Of a stretch of 64,000 nucleotides of DNA, positions 1-8,612 are shown piece by piece. The position numbers and the translations under genes were made by a program. Numbering within the stretch: the first letter of the stretch is position 1; each line of letters begins with the position of its first letter. The DNA comes from Bradyrhizobium sp. NDS-1 (GTDB taxonomy: Bacteria > Pseudomonadota > Alphaproteobacteria > Rhizobiales > Xanthobacteraceae): positions 1,225,501 to 1,289,500 of the forward strand of contig NZ_CP136628.1 of NCBI RefSeq assembly GCF_032918005.1, read 5' to 3'. The notes under the pieces are model-generated. The model was not told the origin of the DNA. It saw only the letters and a program-made list of their open reading frames with translations, and made no database searches.

Positions 1-673
1 GCCGGGTGCGGCTCTCGAAGAAGGAATCGGTGCAGGAGCGGATCAGGAACGCGCGCTGCAAGGCCGTGATGGTGCGGTTGACCGCGCCGGCGGAGGCGAA
101 CGGACCGAAATAGCGTCCGGGCCGGCTCTGCGCGCCGCGATGTTTCAGGATCTGCGGCGCCCAATGGTCCCCGGTGATCAGGATATAGGGAAACGACTTG
201 TCGTCGCGCAGCTGCACGTTGAAGCGCGGCCGAAGCTGCTTGATGAGGTTGGCTTCCAGCAGCAGCGCTTCGGTCTCGGTATTGGTCGAGACGATCTCCA
301 CGGTCACCGTGGCGGCGATCATGCGCAGGATGCGGGCCGGCTGCGGCGCGTTTTGCCGCGCGTAGCTGGACAGGCGCTTTTTGACGTTCTTGGCTTTGCC
401 GACATAGAGCACGTCGGCATTCGCATTGAGCATGCGATAGACGCCGGGCGAGGTGGGGGCGAGGCGGACGGCGCGCTCGATCGCCTCGTGGCCGCTCGCC
501 AGCGGGCCTTCGCCGACTGCGCCGCTCTCTTCCAGGATATCAGGCAGCCGCGCCTCGTCCTCATCGTCGCCGCCCGTGGTGGCAGGATCGAGGTCGGGCG
601 GCGTGTCGCTCGCGGCAGCCCGCGGCAATTTGTGCGCGCGGTCGTCCGGATTGTCGGTGGAATCGTGAGCCAT
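1..673 (-). CDS. uvrC: UvrABC system protein C, N-terminal part (cut by window edge)
   Basis: This is the first 224 residues of UvrC, the dual-incision nuclease of nucleotide excision repair; the 3' part lies left of position 1. After a polar, acidic N-terminal extension of about 75 residues comes the GIY-YIG nuclease domain: [10 protein letters not shown], then [15 protein letters not shown], then the [18 protein letters not shown] segment carrying the metal-binding glutamate, then [10 protein letters not shown]. The start is the ATG at 673, since the frame from there runs straight into the conserved domain. It is divergent from the Omp gene at 923. No alphaproteobacterial SOS box (GTTC-N7-GTTC) was seen upstream. 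The identification is secure; only the 3' end is unknown. Confidence 0.95.
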   Translation of the reverse strand, partial: MAHDSTDNPDDRAHKLPRAAASDTPPDLDPATTGGDDEDEARLPDILEESGAVGEGPLASGHEAIERAVRLAPTSPGVYRMLNANADVLYVGKAKNVKKRLSSYARQNAPQPARILRMIAATVTVEIVSTNTETEALLLEANLIKQLRPRFNVQLRDDKSFPYILITGDHWAPQILKHRGAQSRPGRYFGPFASAGAVNRTITALQRAFLIRSCTDSFFESRTR

Positions 674-765
674 GGAGCGAATTTAGGCGCTGGGGGTGCC
701 GATTTGAAGTTCCGGCCATGCGGCGCGCACAGGCCGCGACGCAGTTCCCGGTAACACTTGCTTAA

Positions 766-800
766 GCCTGTTAACAGCGCGGTAACCCAGCTTAACAGGC
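766..800. promoter_or_regulatory. Inverted repeat in the uvrC/Omp divergent intergenic region
   Basis: GCCTGTTAA (766-774) and TTAACAGGC (792-800) form a 9-bp inverted repeat with a 17-bp spacer. It lies in the AT-richer 250 bp between divergent uvrC and the Omp gene, with further GTTAA/TTAAC words around it. It could be an operator or part of a promoter region. No regulator can be named. Confidence 0.35.
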
Positions 801-922
801 CTTTAACTTAAAACTCTCGATAAATCTTACGCGAAAAGGTGGTGGTTCCGTAACCATGCGGTTTGCCGCGCGCGGCGGCGCGGGCATCGCACCGGTGGCG
901 GCAGTTGCGTTGGAGTTAAGTG

Positions 923-1546
923 ATGAAGAGGCTCGTTGTGGGCGCAGCCGCGTTGGTTGCAGCCGGCTGGACAGCTTCGGCAGAGGCCGCCGATCTCAGT
1001 TACGGGCAGCGTGCGCCCTATACCGTCAACCAGCCGCTCAATGCGTATAGCTGGGCTGGCCCCTATCTCGGCGGCAACATCGGCTATGAATGGGGCTCGG
1101 TCGACAACAATCCTTCAAAGCCGTCCGGCTTCGTCGGCGGCGTGCAGGCCGGCTACAACTTCCAGAACGGCCCGTTCGTGTTCGGCGTCGAAGGCGACAT
1201 CCAGGCCGCCGGCGCCGACGATACCTTCGCGCCGTGGAAGTTCTCCAATCCGTGGTTCGGCACCCTGCGCGGCCGCGCCGGTTATGCCTTCAACAACGTG
1301 CTGTTCTACGGCACCGCCGGCCTCGCCTTCGGCGAGCTGCGCGCGCAGACCTTCGGCTGGTCTGAATCGCACACGACCGCCGGCTGGACCATCGGTGCTG
1401 GTGCGGAAGTCGGCCTGGCTCCGAACTGGAGCGCCAAGCTCGAATATCTCTACATCGATCTGTCGACCAGTCAGTTCGCAATTACGGGCGTGTCAAACGG
1501 CTATAGCGCCAACGTCGTGCGCGCTGGCGTGAACTATCGCTTCTGA
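923..1546 (+). CDS. Outer-membrane beta-barrel protein, Omp25/Omp31-like
   Basis: A 207-residue protein with a clear Sec signal peptide (MKRLVVGAAALVAAGW, cleavage after SAEA) and alternating-residue barrel strands. GPYLGGNIGYEWG and GFVGGVQAGYNFQ are typical of the rhizobial Omp25/Omp31 family, and the chain ends in NYRF, the aromatic terminus recognised by the BAM complex. The ATG at 923 follows GGAG at 912-915 by seven bases; a GTG directly before it is less likely. It should be an integral outer-membrane protein of structural or weak pore role. A related gene begins at 63273. A strong terminator follows. Confidence 0.88.
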   Translation: MKRLVVGAAALVAAGWTASAEAADLSYGQRAPYTVNQPLNAYSWAGPYLGGNIGYEWGSVDNNPSKPSGFVGGVQAGYNFQNGPFVFGVEGDIQAAGADDTFAPWKFSNPWFGTLRGRAGYAFNNVLFYGTAGLAFGELRAQTFGWSESHTTAGWTIGAGAEVGLAPNWSAKLEYLYIDLSTSQFAITGVSNGYSANVVRAGVNYRF

Positions 1547-1577
1547 TAGCTGAAGAAGAAAATACCGGACAACAACT

Positions 1578-1605
1578 CCCGGCCGCTCGCGGCCGGGATT
1601 TTTTT
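1578..1605 (+). terminator. Intrinsic terminator after the Omp gene
   Basis: CCCGGCCG (1578-1585), loop CTCG, CGGCCGGG (1590-1597), then ATTTTTTT. An 8-bp GC stem with a T-tract 32 bases after the Omp stop is a canonical rho-independent terminator, reading on +. The converging cold-shock gene ends 39 bases further on. Confidence 0.9.
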
Positions 1606-1643
1606 GCGCGAAATGTTGCGCCGAATGTTGCTCGTCAGGCCCG

Positions 1644-1859
1644 CTAGGAGAGGATGACAAGGTTGACCGCCTTCGGTCCCTTCCCCTTCTTGTCCGGTTC
1701 GACTTCGAAAGTAATACGCTGCCCTTCCGCAAGGTCCTTCAGTCCGGCCCGCTCCACAGCAGTAATATGCACGAAGACGTCGCGGCCGCCGTCGTCAGGC
1801 TTGATGAAACCGTAGCCGCGTTCGCCGTTGAAAAACTTGACCGTTCCCGTCATGGCCAT
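1644..1859 (-). CDS. Cold-shock domain protein (CspA family)
   Basis: A 71-residue single cold-shock domain. It begins MAMTGTVKFFNGERGYGFI and carries RNP-1 (ERGYGFIKPD) and RNP-2 (DVFVHI), the aromatic surfaces that bind single-stranded RNA/DNA. Start chosen at 1859 because GGGGAG lies seven bases upstream; longer open frame upstream has no ribosome-binding site. Such proteins melt RNA structure and act as RNA chaperones in the cytoplasm. The 267 bases between it and rlmJ (same strand) probably hold its promoter and a 5' leader, which in this family often controls expression by temperature. Confidence 0.93.
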   Translation of the reverse strand: MAMTGTVKFFNGERGYGFIKPDDGGRDVFVHITAVERAGLKDLAEGQRITFEVEPDKKGKGPKAVNLVILS

Positions 1860-2126
1860 CGGGAAACTCCCCCTCATTGCTCCTCCGCCGCGACGCAGAC
1901 TCACGTCACGACATGACCGGGCGTTACGAAGCCCGGGAGAGCTGGCCATCCTTGGGCGGACCGCTGGCGGTCCGGCCGGATCTTTCTTAGGCCTTCACTC
2001 CGCCGCAACCATTCGCGGAAGCGGAACGTAAAGCCAGTCACGGAAACAGCATAATACGGTTCTCTGCAGATTGACTACCGCTCCTGCATATTTTTCCCAA
2101 GAATGCCGGAGTGTTACGGCTTGCCT

Positions 2127-2987
2127 TCAAGGCTTGGGTACCTCCAATCGGAATCTGGCAGCACCGCCCTGGCCGAGCGGCATTTCCAGCTCGGGCAGGA
2201 TCGTCTTGAGCTCGCTCTGCAGCGTGTAGGGCGGATTGACGATCAGGAGCCCGGTCGAGGCGAGGGCCCCGCCTTCGAGCTGGGGCGCGACACTGAATTC
2301 GAGGCGCAGACATTTTCCCGGTGGTTTTGCTGCAGCTGCGAGCCGCGCGACCGTTTCGGCCAGCATGTCGGTGGCACGGCGGTTCTTGGCCGGATACCAA
2401 ATGACATAGATGCCGGTCGGCCATTTCGCGAAGGCCGTCGAGAAGGCTTCGCCCAGCCGCTCGAACTCGTCCTTTGCCTCGAAGGGCGGATCAATCAGCA
2501 CGACGCCGCGCCGCTCCTTTGGCGGCACGAAGGCCGGCAGCGCCACCCAGCCGTCGAGGTCGACCACGCGGGCCTGTTCGTCCCGGCGCAGCACGCCGAT
2601 CAGCGCTTTTCGCGCCTTCGGCTCGAGCTCGCAGGCGACGAGCCGGTCCTGCGGCCTGAGCAGACCGCGCGCGATCAAGGGGGAGCCCGGATAGGCCTTG
2701 AGCTCACCCTTCGGATTGAAGGCGCGGACGATGTCGAGATAGGGCTTGGCCAGCGCCGCGCTCTCGTTCGACAGGCGGGCCTGCAACAGCCGCGCGATGC
2801 CGGTCAGCCATTCGCCGCTCCTGCGCGCCTCGTCGCTGTCGAGATCGTAGAGACCGGCCCCGGCATGGGTGTCGATGACGCGGAACGCCCCCGGCTTGTC
2901 CTGCAGATAGGTGATGATGCGCGCCAGCACGATGTGCTTGATGACATCGGCGAAGCTGCCGGCGTGGAAGGCGTGACGGTAATTCAT
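2127..2987 (-). CDS. rlmJ: 23S rRNA (adenine-2030-N6)-methyltransferase RlmJ
   Basis: A 286-residue protein matching RlmJ over its length. It starts MNYRHAFHAGSFADVIKH, the diagnostic N-terminus of the family. A nucleotide-binding segment (RVIDTHAGAGLYDL) follows, then the catalytic N6-methyltransferase motif DPPFE (VLIDPPFEAKDEFERL) in the middle. It methylates A2030 of 23S rRNA in the cytoplasm using S-adenosylmethionine. The ATG at 2987 gives the standard N-terminus; 15 residues of open frame upstream have no support. It appears monocistronic, followed by the cold-shock gene on the same strand. Confidence 0.95.
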   Translation of the reverse strand: MNYRHAFHAGSFADVIKHIVLARIITYLQDKPGAFRVIDTHAGAGLYDLDSDEARRSGEWLTGIARLLQARLSNESAALAKPYLDIVRAFNPKGELKAYPGSPLIARGLLRPQDRLVACELEPKARKALIGVLRRDEQARVVDLDGWVALPAFVPPKERRGVVLIDPPFEAKDEFERLGEAFSTAFAKWPTGIYVIWYPAKNRRATDMLAETVARLAAAAKPPGKCLRLEFSVAPQLEGGALASTGLLIVNPPYTLQSELKTILPELEMPLGQGGAARFRLEVPKP

Positions 2988-3035
2988 GGGAAGAGCACTA
3001 CGCCACGTGATGGCTTGAGCAAAGAGGCACAATCA

Positions 3036-3171
3036 CGTGTCCCGGACGCGGTGCAGCGTGTGACGCTGCGCCGCCGAGCCGGGATACAGCTTTTTCTTCT
3101 TGCGTGATGGCCCCCGGATCAGCAGTGCACTATGCCGCGTTCGCCGCGCATTGGACCGCATCCGGGGCAGG
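3036..3171. repeat. Intergenic palindromic repeat, family D copy 1
   Basis: Starts CGTGTCCCGGACGCG and ends GCATCCGGGGC, with internal GC-rich hairpins and a GATCAGCAG-GCAC core. It shares these pieces in the same order with 9701-9812. It fills the gap between rlmJ and the RNase T2 gene. Confidence 0.7.
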
Positions 3172-3181
3172 AGACCTCGGC

Positions 3182-3886
3182 CTATCCACCCCTGATCGGC
3201 GGCATGGTGACCTGATCGCGGCGGCAGGCGCGGCGTTCGATCTCGTCGCAGGCGCGGAATTGCAGGTCCTTGTTGAGGCAGATGCGGACCTCGGAGAGCC
3301 TGGTCCGGTTGCAGGTGACCGAGACCGCGGCGCTGCTCAGCCCGGGATTGGCCTTGATGAAGGCCTCCTCGACCTCCGCCGGCGCCACGGTCCTGGCCTG
3401 CGACAGATCGAGATATTCGGCCGGGATCTTGATCGCGGCGCGCGCCTTGCGGATCGTCTCGAAATAGCTGCGGCCCTCGAGGCCGGAGCAGGTGCCGTGC
3501 TTGTCCCATTCGTTGAAGATCAGGCCCGGGGCCGGCATCAAATCGAGCATCGAGGAGACGATGTTGCGGTTCAGTCGCGGCGCGGGCCGCTGGCAATATT
3601 CCGGAAAGCCATTCTCGTATTGCGGCCACAGCCCATGCACCACGAAGGCGTAGGGCCGTCCGCCGCACTGGATCTGCGACCGGCCGCCACGCTCGGCCGC
3701 CTCCTCACAGAACGAGGGCGACCACGACAGGGCCAGCACATAGAAGTCGAATTCGCCCGGCGCGTTCTGCCGTTTGTCCTGGGCCTTTGCGTCACCGGAG
3801 AACGAGGCCAGGCCCGCGGCAAGGATCAGGGAAAGGGCCAGTGAGATCACCAAGCGGGAGAACGAATGCAATCTGGAATGAAACAT
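3182..3886 (-). CDS. Secreted ribonuclease T2
   Basis: A 234-residue T2-family endoribonuclease. The signal peptide spans about residues 1-36 (hydrophobic core LVISLALSLILAAGLASF). The two catalytic signatures are present: CAS-I FVVHGLWPQ (His84) and CAS-II NEWDKHGTC at 125-133 with His130, plus the cysteines expected for disulfides. It should cleave RNA through a 2',3'-cyclic phosphate in the periplasm or outside the cell. The ATG at 3886 has GAGGGG upstream; a TTG 15 bases earlier would overlap that site. It stands alone between the family D repeat and a gap of 134 bases. Confidence 0.95.
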   Translation of the reverse strand: MFHSRLHSFSRLVISLALSLILAAGLASFSGDAKAQDKRQNAPGEFDFYVLALSWSPSFCEEAAERGGRSQIQCGGRPYAFVVHGLWPQYENGFPEYCQRPAPRLNRNIVSSMLDLMPAPGLIFNEWDKHGTCSGLEGRSYFETIRKARAAIKIPAEYLDLSQARTVAPAEVEEAFIKANPGLSSAAVSVTCNRTRLSEVRICLNKDLQFRACDEIERRACRRDQVTMPPIRGG

Positions 3887-4020
3887 GGCAACGCCCCTCA
3901 ACTAGACTGTGTGCGGAAGCCTAGCAGGCGATAAGAACATTTCAAGAACAAATTTCGTGCGGCTACTGCTGACGCCGCAAAGGGCCCGAATCAGGGCTCT
4001 TCAAGCTAGGGCCTCTCGAA

Positions 4021-4482
4021 CTAAGGCTTGGCGGCTCGGCAGGCCGGATTGTAGGCCCAATTGCGGTCCACGCCGACCACGCACCACTCGACGCCATTGC
4101 CGTAAGCGGCGAAGCCGCCATCCTCGATGATCGAGAAGTGCACCTTGCGCATCTTGCCGTCGGTGAGCATGGCTTCGCCGGTGCAGTAGCGGCGCGGGAT
4201 GTTGTCGGACTGCCAGGGCCGGAATGCGGTTTCGCGAACGGCCGCGAAGCCGGTGATCTTCAACGAGGAATTCCAGAATGTGGATTCCTTTTCGGCGAAC
4301 TCGTTCGCGATCCGCGGGAGAGCCCAGTCGCAATCGGCAACGGCACCGTCATAGCGAGGGCCGCTCAGCCAGAAATTCAACTCCAGCGGATTGGCGGCCC
4401 TGGCCTCGCCGAGCGACAGCGCTCCGAACAGGAGGCCGAGCAAAGCGGCAAAGCGGAGCGATTTCAGGGAGGGGGCGCGCAT
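4021..4482 (-). CDS. Exported protein of unknown function
   Basis: A 153-residue protein whose first 31 residues form a good Sec signal peptide (LRFAALLGLLFGALSL, cleavage near EARA-AN). The mature part is rich in Trp and has four cysteines (VADCDW, RRYCTGE, EWCVVG, NPACRA), which could form two disulfides in the periplasm. No family recognised. The ATG at 4482 is preferred over a TTG six bases upstream. It is divergent from another small exported protein at 4667. Confidence 0.75.
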   Translation of the reverse strand: MRAPSLKSLRFAALLGLLFGALSLGEARAANPLELNFWLSGPRYDGAVADCDWALPRIANEFAEKESTFWNSSLKITGFAAVRETAFRPWQSDNIPRRYCTGEAMLTDGKMRKVHFSIIEDGGFAAYGNGVEWCVVGVDRNWAYNPACRAAKP

Positions 4483-4666
4483 GGTCAATCCAGACAGCTA
4501 AGGTCTTGCGAAGGTTGGACGGTGCCGCGAAGGCCGGGGGAGGTCAAGTGCAGCGCGGCAACACTTCGCCAGGAGTTGACTGCAACGCCCCCGCTGACGG
4601 GCCTTCAGTTCTTTTCACGGCGATCCCGGCACCGTAGACTGGCGCTAGCCAATTGGAGTGACGGTA

Positions 4667-4966
4667 ATGCGAATCATTGCGGCCGCGGGTCTTCTCGCCA
4701 GCCTGGTTGTCTCGGGCCTGACGGCGAGCCAGTCGGCGCGTGCCGACTACGTGCCGGCGTTCAAGGGCAACGACACCGGCGGCATCGTCGCTTATTCCAT
4801 GGCAACCCAGGTCGATGCGCGACAGGTCGCGGTCGATCATTGTGCGCGCTACGGCAAGGTCGTCAAATTCCTCGGCGTGCAGGCCTATGAGGGCGGTTAC
4901 ATTTCCTTCTCCTGCCGCTGGGTGCCCTATGGCGCCGCCGCCCAGCCGATCCGCACGCTGTACTGA
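4667..4966 (+). CDS. Small exported protein of unknown function
   Basis: A 99-residue protein with a signal peptide (RIIAAAGLLASLVVSGL, cleavage near SARA-DY) and a mature part of about 70 residues containing two cysteines (DHCARYGK and SFSCRW) that could pair. The ATG at 4667 has GGAG (4655-4658) eight bases upstream; an in-frame GTG at 4658 overlaps that site. It is followed after 43 bases by the DUF3617 gene on the same strand, so the two may be co-transcribed. Function unknown. Confidence 0.75.
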   Translation: MRIIAAAGLLASLVVSGLTASQSARADYVPAFKGNDTGGIVAYSMATQVDARQVAVDHCARYGKVVKFLGVQAYEGGYISFSCRWVPYGAAAQPIRTLY

Positions 4967-5009
4967 AGCGCTTCGTAACGCCGCAATCTCTCAGCCGGGA
5001 GTCTCCCCC

Positions 5010-5540
5010 ATGACGCGCAAACTCGCTTTGCTCGGCTCGGTCGCTTGTCTTGCGTTCTCGGCAGCCGGCGCCAGCGCCGACGATTTGCCGGTGCGCAAGG
5101 CCGGCCTTTGGGAAATGAAGCTGGTCACATCAGGCTCGCCGGTGCCCGAGATGACCATGCAGCACTGCACCGACGAGACAGTCGACAAGGAGATGAGCAA
5201 CAACGTCTCGCCGATGGCCAAGCAGGTTTGCGCCAAGCAGGAGATCAAGAAGACCGCGACCGGCTATGTCAGCGATTCCGAGTGCAATGTCGCTGGGGTC
5301 AACACGACCTCGCATGCCGAGATCACGGGCGATTTCAACTCGGCCTACACGGTGAAGACCTCCTCGCACGCAAAGGGCGGTATCGCAGGTACGGCCGGCC
5401 GCGACAGCACCATGACGCTGCAAGCCAAATGGCTAGGGGCCTGCAAGCCGGATCAGAAGCCCGGCGACATCGTGATGCCCGGCGGCTTCAAGATGAACGT
5501 GCGCGATATGGACAAGCTGAAGGCACTGCTGCCGAAGTAG
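5010..5540 (+). CDS. DUF3617 family exported protein
   Basis: A 176-residue protein with a 23-residue signal peptide (KLALLGSVACLAFSAAGASA). The mature region begins PVRKAGLWEMKLVTSG, the R-x-GLWE hallmark of DUF3617, followed by a cysteine in MQHCTDE and others in VCAKQE, SECNV and GACKPD. These periplasmic proteins have no established activity. The ATG at 5010 has GGGAG upstream. It probably shares a transcript with the small exported gene before it. It converges on the histidine kinase gene. Confidence 0.85.
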   Translation: MTRKLALLGSVACLAFSAAGASADDLPVRKAGLWEMKLVTSGSPVPEMTMQHCTDETVDKEMSNNVSPMAKQVCAKQEIKKTATGYVSDSECNVAGVNTTSHAEITGDFNSAYTVKTSSHAKGGIAGTAGRDSTMTLQAKWLGACKPDQKPGDIVMPGGFKMNVRDMDKLKALLPK

Positions 5541-5599
5541 GTTCCTTCTCCTCCCAAGGAGAGAAAGGACGAGCGTCGAGTTTGTTGCAGCAGATTCTG

Positions 5600-6988
5600 C
5601 TACACCGGGATCCTCACACTCGCCCTTAGCCCCCCCATCGGACTGTCGCCAAGGGTGATGTCGCCGCCATGCGAGCGGGCGATGTCGCGGGCGATGGCGA
5701 GGCCGAGGCCCGTGCCGCCTTCGTCCTGGTTGCGGGCGTTGTCGAGCCGCAGGAACGGCTTGAACACCTCTTCGCGCAAATGCGCGGGAATGCCCGGCCC
5801 GTCATCGTCCACCGTGACGGTCAAATAACGGTGATCGCGCTGACCGGCGATGGCGATGCTCTTGCCGTAGCGCGCCGCGTTGGTGACGAGGTTGGCAAGG
5901 CAGCGCTTGAACGAGGCCGGCTTCACTGTCACGACGGGCAGGCCGTGGAAGGCAACGGTCGCGGTATGACCGTGGCGTTCGGCGTCGCCGCGCAATTCCT
6001 CCAGTGCCTGCGCCATGTCGGTCGGCTGCGACTGCTCGCCGGAATCGCCGCGCGCAAACGCAAGGTAGTCCTCCAGCATCATCGACATCTCGTCGACGTC
6101 CTTGCGCATCCCCTCCAGCTCCGGGCTGTCGCCGATCAGCGCCAGCTCGAGCTTGAAGCGGGTCAGGATGGTGCGCAGATCGTGGCTGACGCCGGCGAGC
6201 ATCGCGGTGCGCTGCTCCATGGTGCGCTCGATGCGCGACTTCATCTCGAGGAAGGCGACCGAAGCGCGCCGCACCTCGCGCGCGCCTCGTGGGCGGAAGT
6301 TCGGCGCCTCACGGCCCTTGCCGAAACTCTCGGCGGCGTCCGCAAGCCGCAGGATCGGCTTGATCTGGTTGCGCAGGAACAGCACGGCGACGATCAGCAG
6401 GATCGAGGACGTGCCGACCATCCAGAACAGGAAGATCTCCGAATTCGAGGCGTAGGCTGCGCTGCGCTGCGCGAACACGCGCATCACGGCGTCGTCGAGC
6501 TGGATTCGGATCTCGACGAGATTGGAGCGGCCGACCGTGTCGATCCAGAACGAGCGTCCGATCTGGCGGCCGAGCTGCACCGACAGGGTCTGGTCGAGCA
6601 GCGAGAAGAACGGCTTTGGTCCCGGCGGCGGCATGTCGCCGGCGGGAAGGAAATCGACGACGAGGCCGAGGCGCTGCTGGGCGATGCGGCGGATCTGGTC
6701 GCGATCCCGGTCCTGCGGATAACCCTTGTAGACGTCGATCAGCGCGGCAATGTCCTGCACCACCGCGGCGGACAATCTGCGCGTCACCGTGTTCCAGTGC
6801 CGCTCCATGAACACGAAGGCGACGACCGATTGCAGCACCACCATCGGCACGATCATGATGAGGAGTGCGCGGGCGTAGAGGCCGGTCGGCATCCAGCCCT
6901 TGAACGCATTGCCCATCCAGCCATTGACGGCGGAGACGCGACCGGCCGCGCTCTTCAGAAGCGTGAGGCCGGTATCGATCGTGCTCAT
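5600..6988 (-). CDS. Membrane sensor histidine kinase, EnvZ type
   Basis: A 462-residue kinase with the EnvZ layout: TM helix about 40-62, a periplasmic sensor of about 125 residues, TM helix about 184-205, HAMP (RNQIKPILRLADAAE), dimerisation domain with phospho-acceptor His269 (GVSHDLRT), and a catalytic domain with N box (NLVTNAARYG), G1 (DDDGPGIP) and G2 (GGTGLGLAIA). The residue after HDLRT, normally Pro, is Ile (HDLRTILTRF). It is the last gene of an operon MarR-response regulator-kinase, 18 bases after the regulator, and is presumably the partner of that regulator. The sensed signal cannot be told. Confidence 0.92.
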   Translation of the reverse strand: MSTIDTGLTLLKSAAGRVSAVNGWMGNAFKGWMPTGLYARALLIMIVPMVVLQSVVAFVFMERHWNTVTRRLSAAVVQDIAALIDVYKGYPQDRDRDQIRRIAQQRLGLVVDFLPAGDMPPPGPKPFFSLLDQTLSVQLGRQIGRSFWIDTVGRSNLVEIRIQLDDAVMRVFAQRSAAYASNSEIFLFWMVGTSSILLIVAVLFLRNQIKPILRLADAAESFGKGREAPNFRPRGAREVRRASVAFLEMKSRIERTMEQRTAMLAGVSHDLRTILTRFKLELALIGDSPELEGMRKDVDEMSMMLEDYLAFARGDSGEQSQPTDMAQALEELRGDAERHGHTATVAFHGLPVVTVKPASFKRCLANLVTNAARYGKSIAIAGQRDHRYLTVTVDDDGPGIPAHLREEVFKPFLRLDNARNQDEGGTGLGLAIARDIARSHGGDITLGDSPMGGLRASVRIPV

Positions 6989-7006
6989 CTGGCGCGCTTC
7001 ACTGTG

Positions 7007-7738
7007 TTATGGCGAGGCCACCAGCCGGTAGCCAATGCCGCGCACCGCCTGAAGAAACAGCGGATTGGCCGGGTCGGTCTCGATCTTGCGCCGGAGGCGG
7101 TTGATCTGCACGTCGACGGCGCGTTCATTGACGCTGCCATTGCCGGTCAGCGCGCTGCGCGGCACGGTCTCGCCCGGAGTCTCCGAAAGAATGCGCAGCA
7201 TCTCGCGCTCGCGGTCGGTGAGGTGGATGACCTCCTCGCCCTGGCGCAGCTCCCCGCGCTCGAGATGGTAGATGTAGGGACCGAAAGCGATCTTCTCGAT
7301 CGTAGCGGCCTGCGGCGGCGGGGCGGCGCGCTTGAGGATGTTGTTGATACGCAGCGCCAGTTCGCGCGGCTCGAACGGTTTCGCCACATAGTCGTCGGCG
7401 CCGATCTGCAGGCCCTCGATGCGGGCCTCGGCTTCATGACGTGCCGTCAGCATCACTATCGGCACCGAGGAGGATGTCCGGATGAAGCGGGCGAGATCGA
7501 AGCCGGTCTCGCCGGGCATCATCACGTCGAGGATCAGCAGGTCGAAATGCAGGCCCAGCAGTTTCGATCGTGCATCGCCGGCGCTTGCGGCGGTGGTGAC
7601 GCGGTAGCCCTCTGCCGCGAGGAAGCGCGAGAGCAGATCGCGGATGCGGCGGTCGTCGTCGACGAGCAGCAGATGTGGTGCGTCATCGGCCGGGCGCGCC
7701 GGCGGGCGGGCGAGAGTGGCAGCGAGCGGCACGGTCAC
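7007..7738 (-). CDS. OmpR-family response regulator
   Basis: A 243-residue two-domain regulator. The receiver holds the acidic pair (LLLVDDDR), the phospho-acceptor Asp71 (LLILDVMMPG), a switch Thr (MLTARHE) and Lys in KPFEPREL. The winged-helix output domain ends with ERAVDVQINRLRRKIE and VRGIGYRL, typical of OmpR/PhoB DNA binding. The start is a GTG at 7738 sharing bases with the stop of the MarR gene (GTGA), so the two are translationally coupled. The kinase encoded next should phosphorylate it. Target genes unknown. Confidence 0.93.
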   Translation of the reverse strand: MTVPLAATLARPPARPADDAPHLLLVDDDRRIRDLLSRFLAAEGYRVTTAASAGDARSKLLGLHFDLLILDVMMPGETGFDLARFIRTSSSVPIVMLTARHEAEARIEGLQIGADDYVAKPFEPRELALRINNILKRAAPPPQAATIEKIAFGPYIYHLERGELRQGEEVIHLTDREREMLRILSETPGETVPRSALTGNGSVNERAVDVQINRLRRKIETDPANPLFLQAVRGIGYRLVASP

Positions 7739-8274
7739 TCCTTGGCGTTGTTGACGGAAGCGAAGATCGTCTCGAGCACCTTGTCGGGATCGTCCCGATC
7801 GATCATCGCGCGCAGGAAGCGCTTGACGGTCTCGGCATCCTGCGGACTCATCTCGGCGAGCGCCTTGGTGATCCGCGTGGTCTGCAACCCGGCGAGCTTC
7901 TGCACCAGCGCTTCGCCCTTGGGCGTCGCGTAGAGCAGGCGCTGGCGGCGATCATTGTCGCCAGTCTTCTGCACGATGTAGCCCTCGTCCAGCAGCTGCT
8001 TGAGCACGCGGCCGAGCGACTGCTTGGTGATGCGCAGGACGTCGAGCAGATCAGCGACCTTCAGGCCGGGATAGCGGTAGACGAAGTGCATGACCCGGTG
8101 ATGTGCCCGGCCGAAGCCGAAAGCCTCCAGCTCCTGGTCGGGATCGCCGACGAAGTCGCGATAGGCGAAGAACAGTAGCTCGATGATATCCCAGCGCAAA
8201 TTGCCTCCACCGTCTGTGGCCGGCTTGGGCTCGGCGGCGTCGTGAGAGGAAGTCGCGAAATTTATGTCAGGCAT
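7735..8274 (-). CDS. MarR-family transcriptional regulator
   Basis: A 179-residue winged-helix protein of the MarR family. Residues of the recognition region read LKVADLLDVLRITKQSLGRVLKQL, followed by the wing (DNDRRQRLLYATPKG). It is the first gene of the operon with the response regulator (GTGA overlap) and the histidine kinase, so a ligand-responsive repressor may set the amount of this two-component system. The ATG at 8274 is preferred, although its ribosome-binding site is weak and a further 15 codons upstream are open. It is divergent from ilvE. Confidence 0.88.
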   Translation of the reverse strand: MPDINFATSSHDAAEPKPATDGGGNLRWDIIELLFFAYRDFVGDPDQELEAFGFGRAHHRVMHFVYRYPGLKVADLLDVLRITKQSLGRVLKQLLDEGYIVQKTGDNDRRQRLLYATPKGEALVQKLAGLQTTRITKALAEMSPQDAETVKRFLRAMIDRDDPDKVLETIFASVNNAKE

Positions 8275-8612
8275 ATTGACGTATCTTGGGTTCAATGTTA
8301 CAAAACGGTCAACCCACACGAAATTTTAGATCGTTTCGCGGCGGGTGGCGTCGAAGCAGGGACGGCGGAAAGGGCCGGACAGGCGACGACGGCCGGAGCA
8401 GGTCTACCGTGCGATTGTCGAGCGGCATTTCGGCAAAACATACTGGACTTCCGCGTTCCGCAAAAGCATGTCCTCGGCGACATGCTGGCCACGGGAAACC
8501 GGCCGTAACAAGGCTGGCGGTGGTTCAGCCAGACACCTAATGAAGCCAGCCGGCCCGAAACAGGGCGGCCGGCGCCAGAACAGCGCCGATACCGGCAGCG
8601 GGAGCCAAGGAC
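8275..8612. other. Intergenic region between the divergent MarR operon and ilvE
   Basis: 338 bases with no convincing gene. It must hold the promoters of both the MarR-led operon (minus) and ilvE (plus). The left end is AT-richer (TATTGACGTATCTTGGG and GTTACAAAACGG around 8274-8308), where the minus-strand promoter is expected. No clear operator palindrome was picked out. Confidence 0.5.

Noticed and set aside
5669..7933. Long open frame on + covering the kinase and regulator genes (754 codons)
   Set aside because: It is antisense to a clear histidine kinase and response regulator; in high-GC DNA the complementary frame of a real gene often lacks stops. No ribosome-binding site or known domain.
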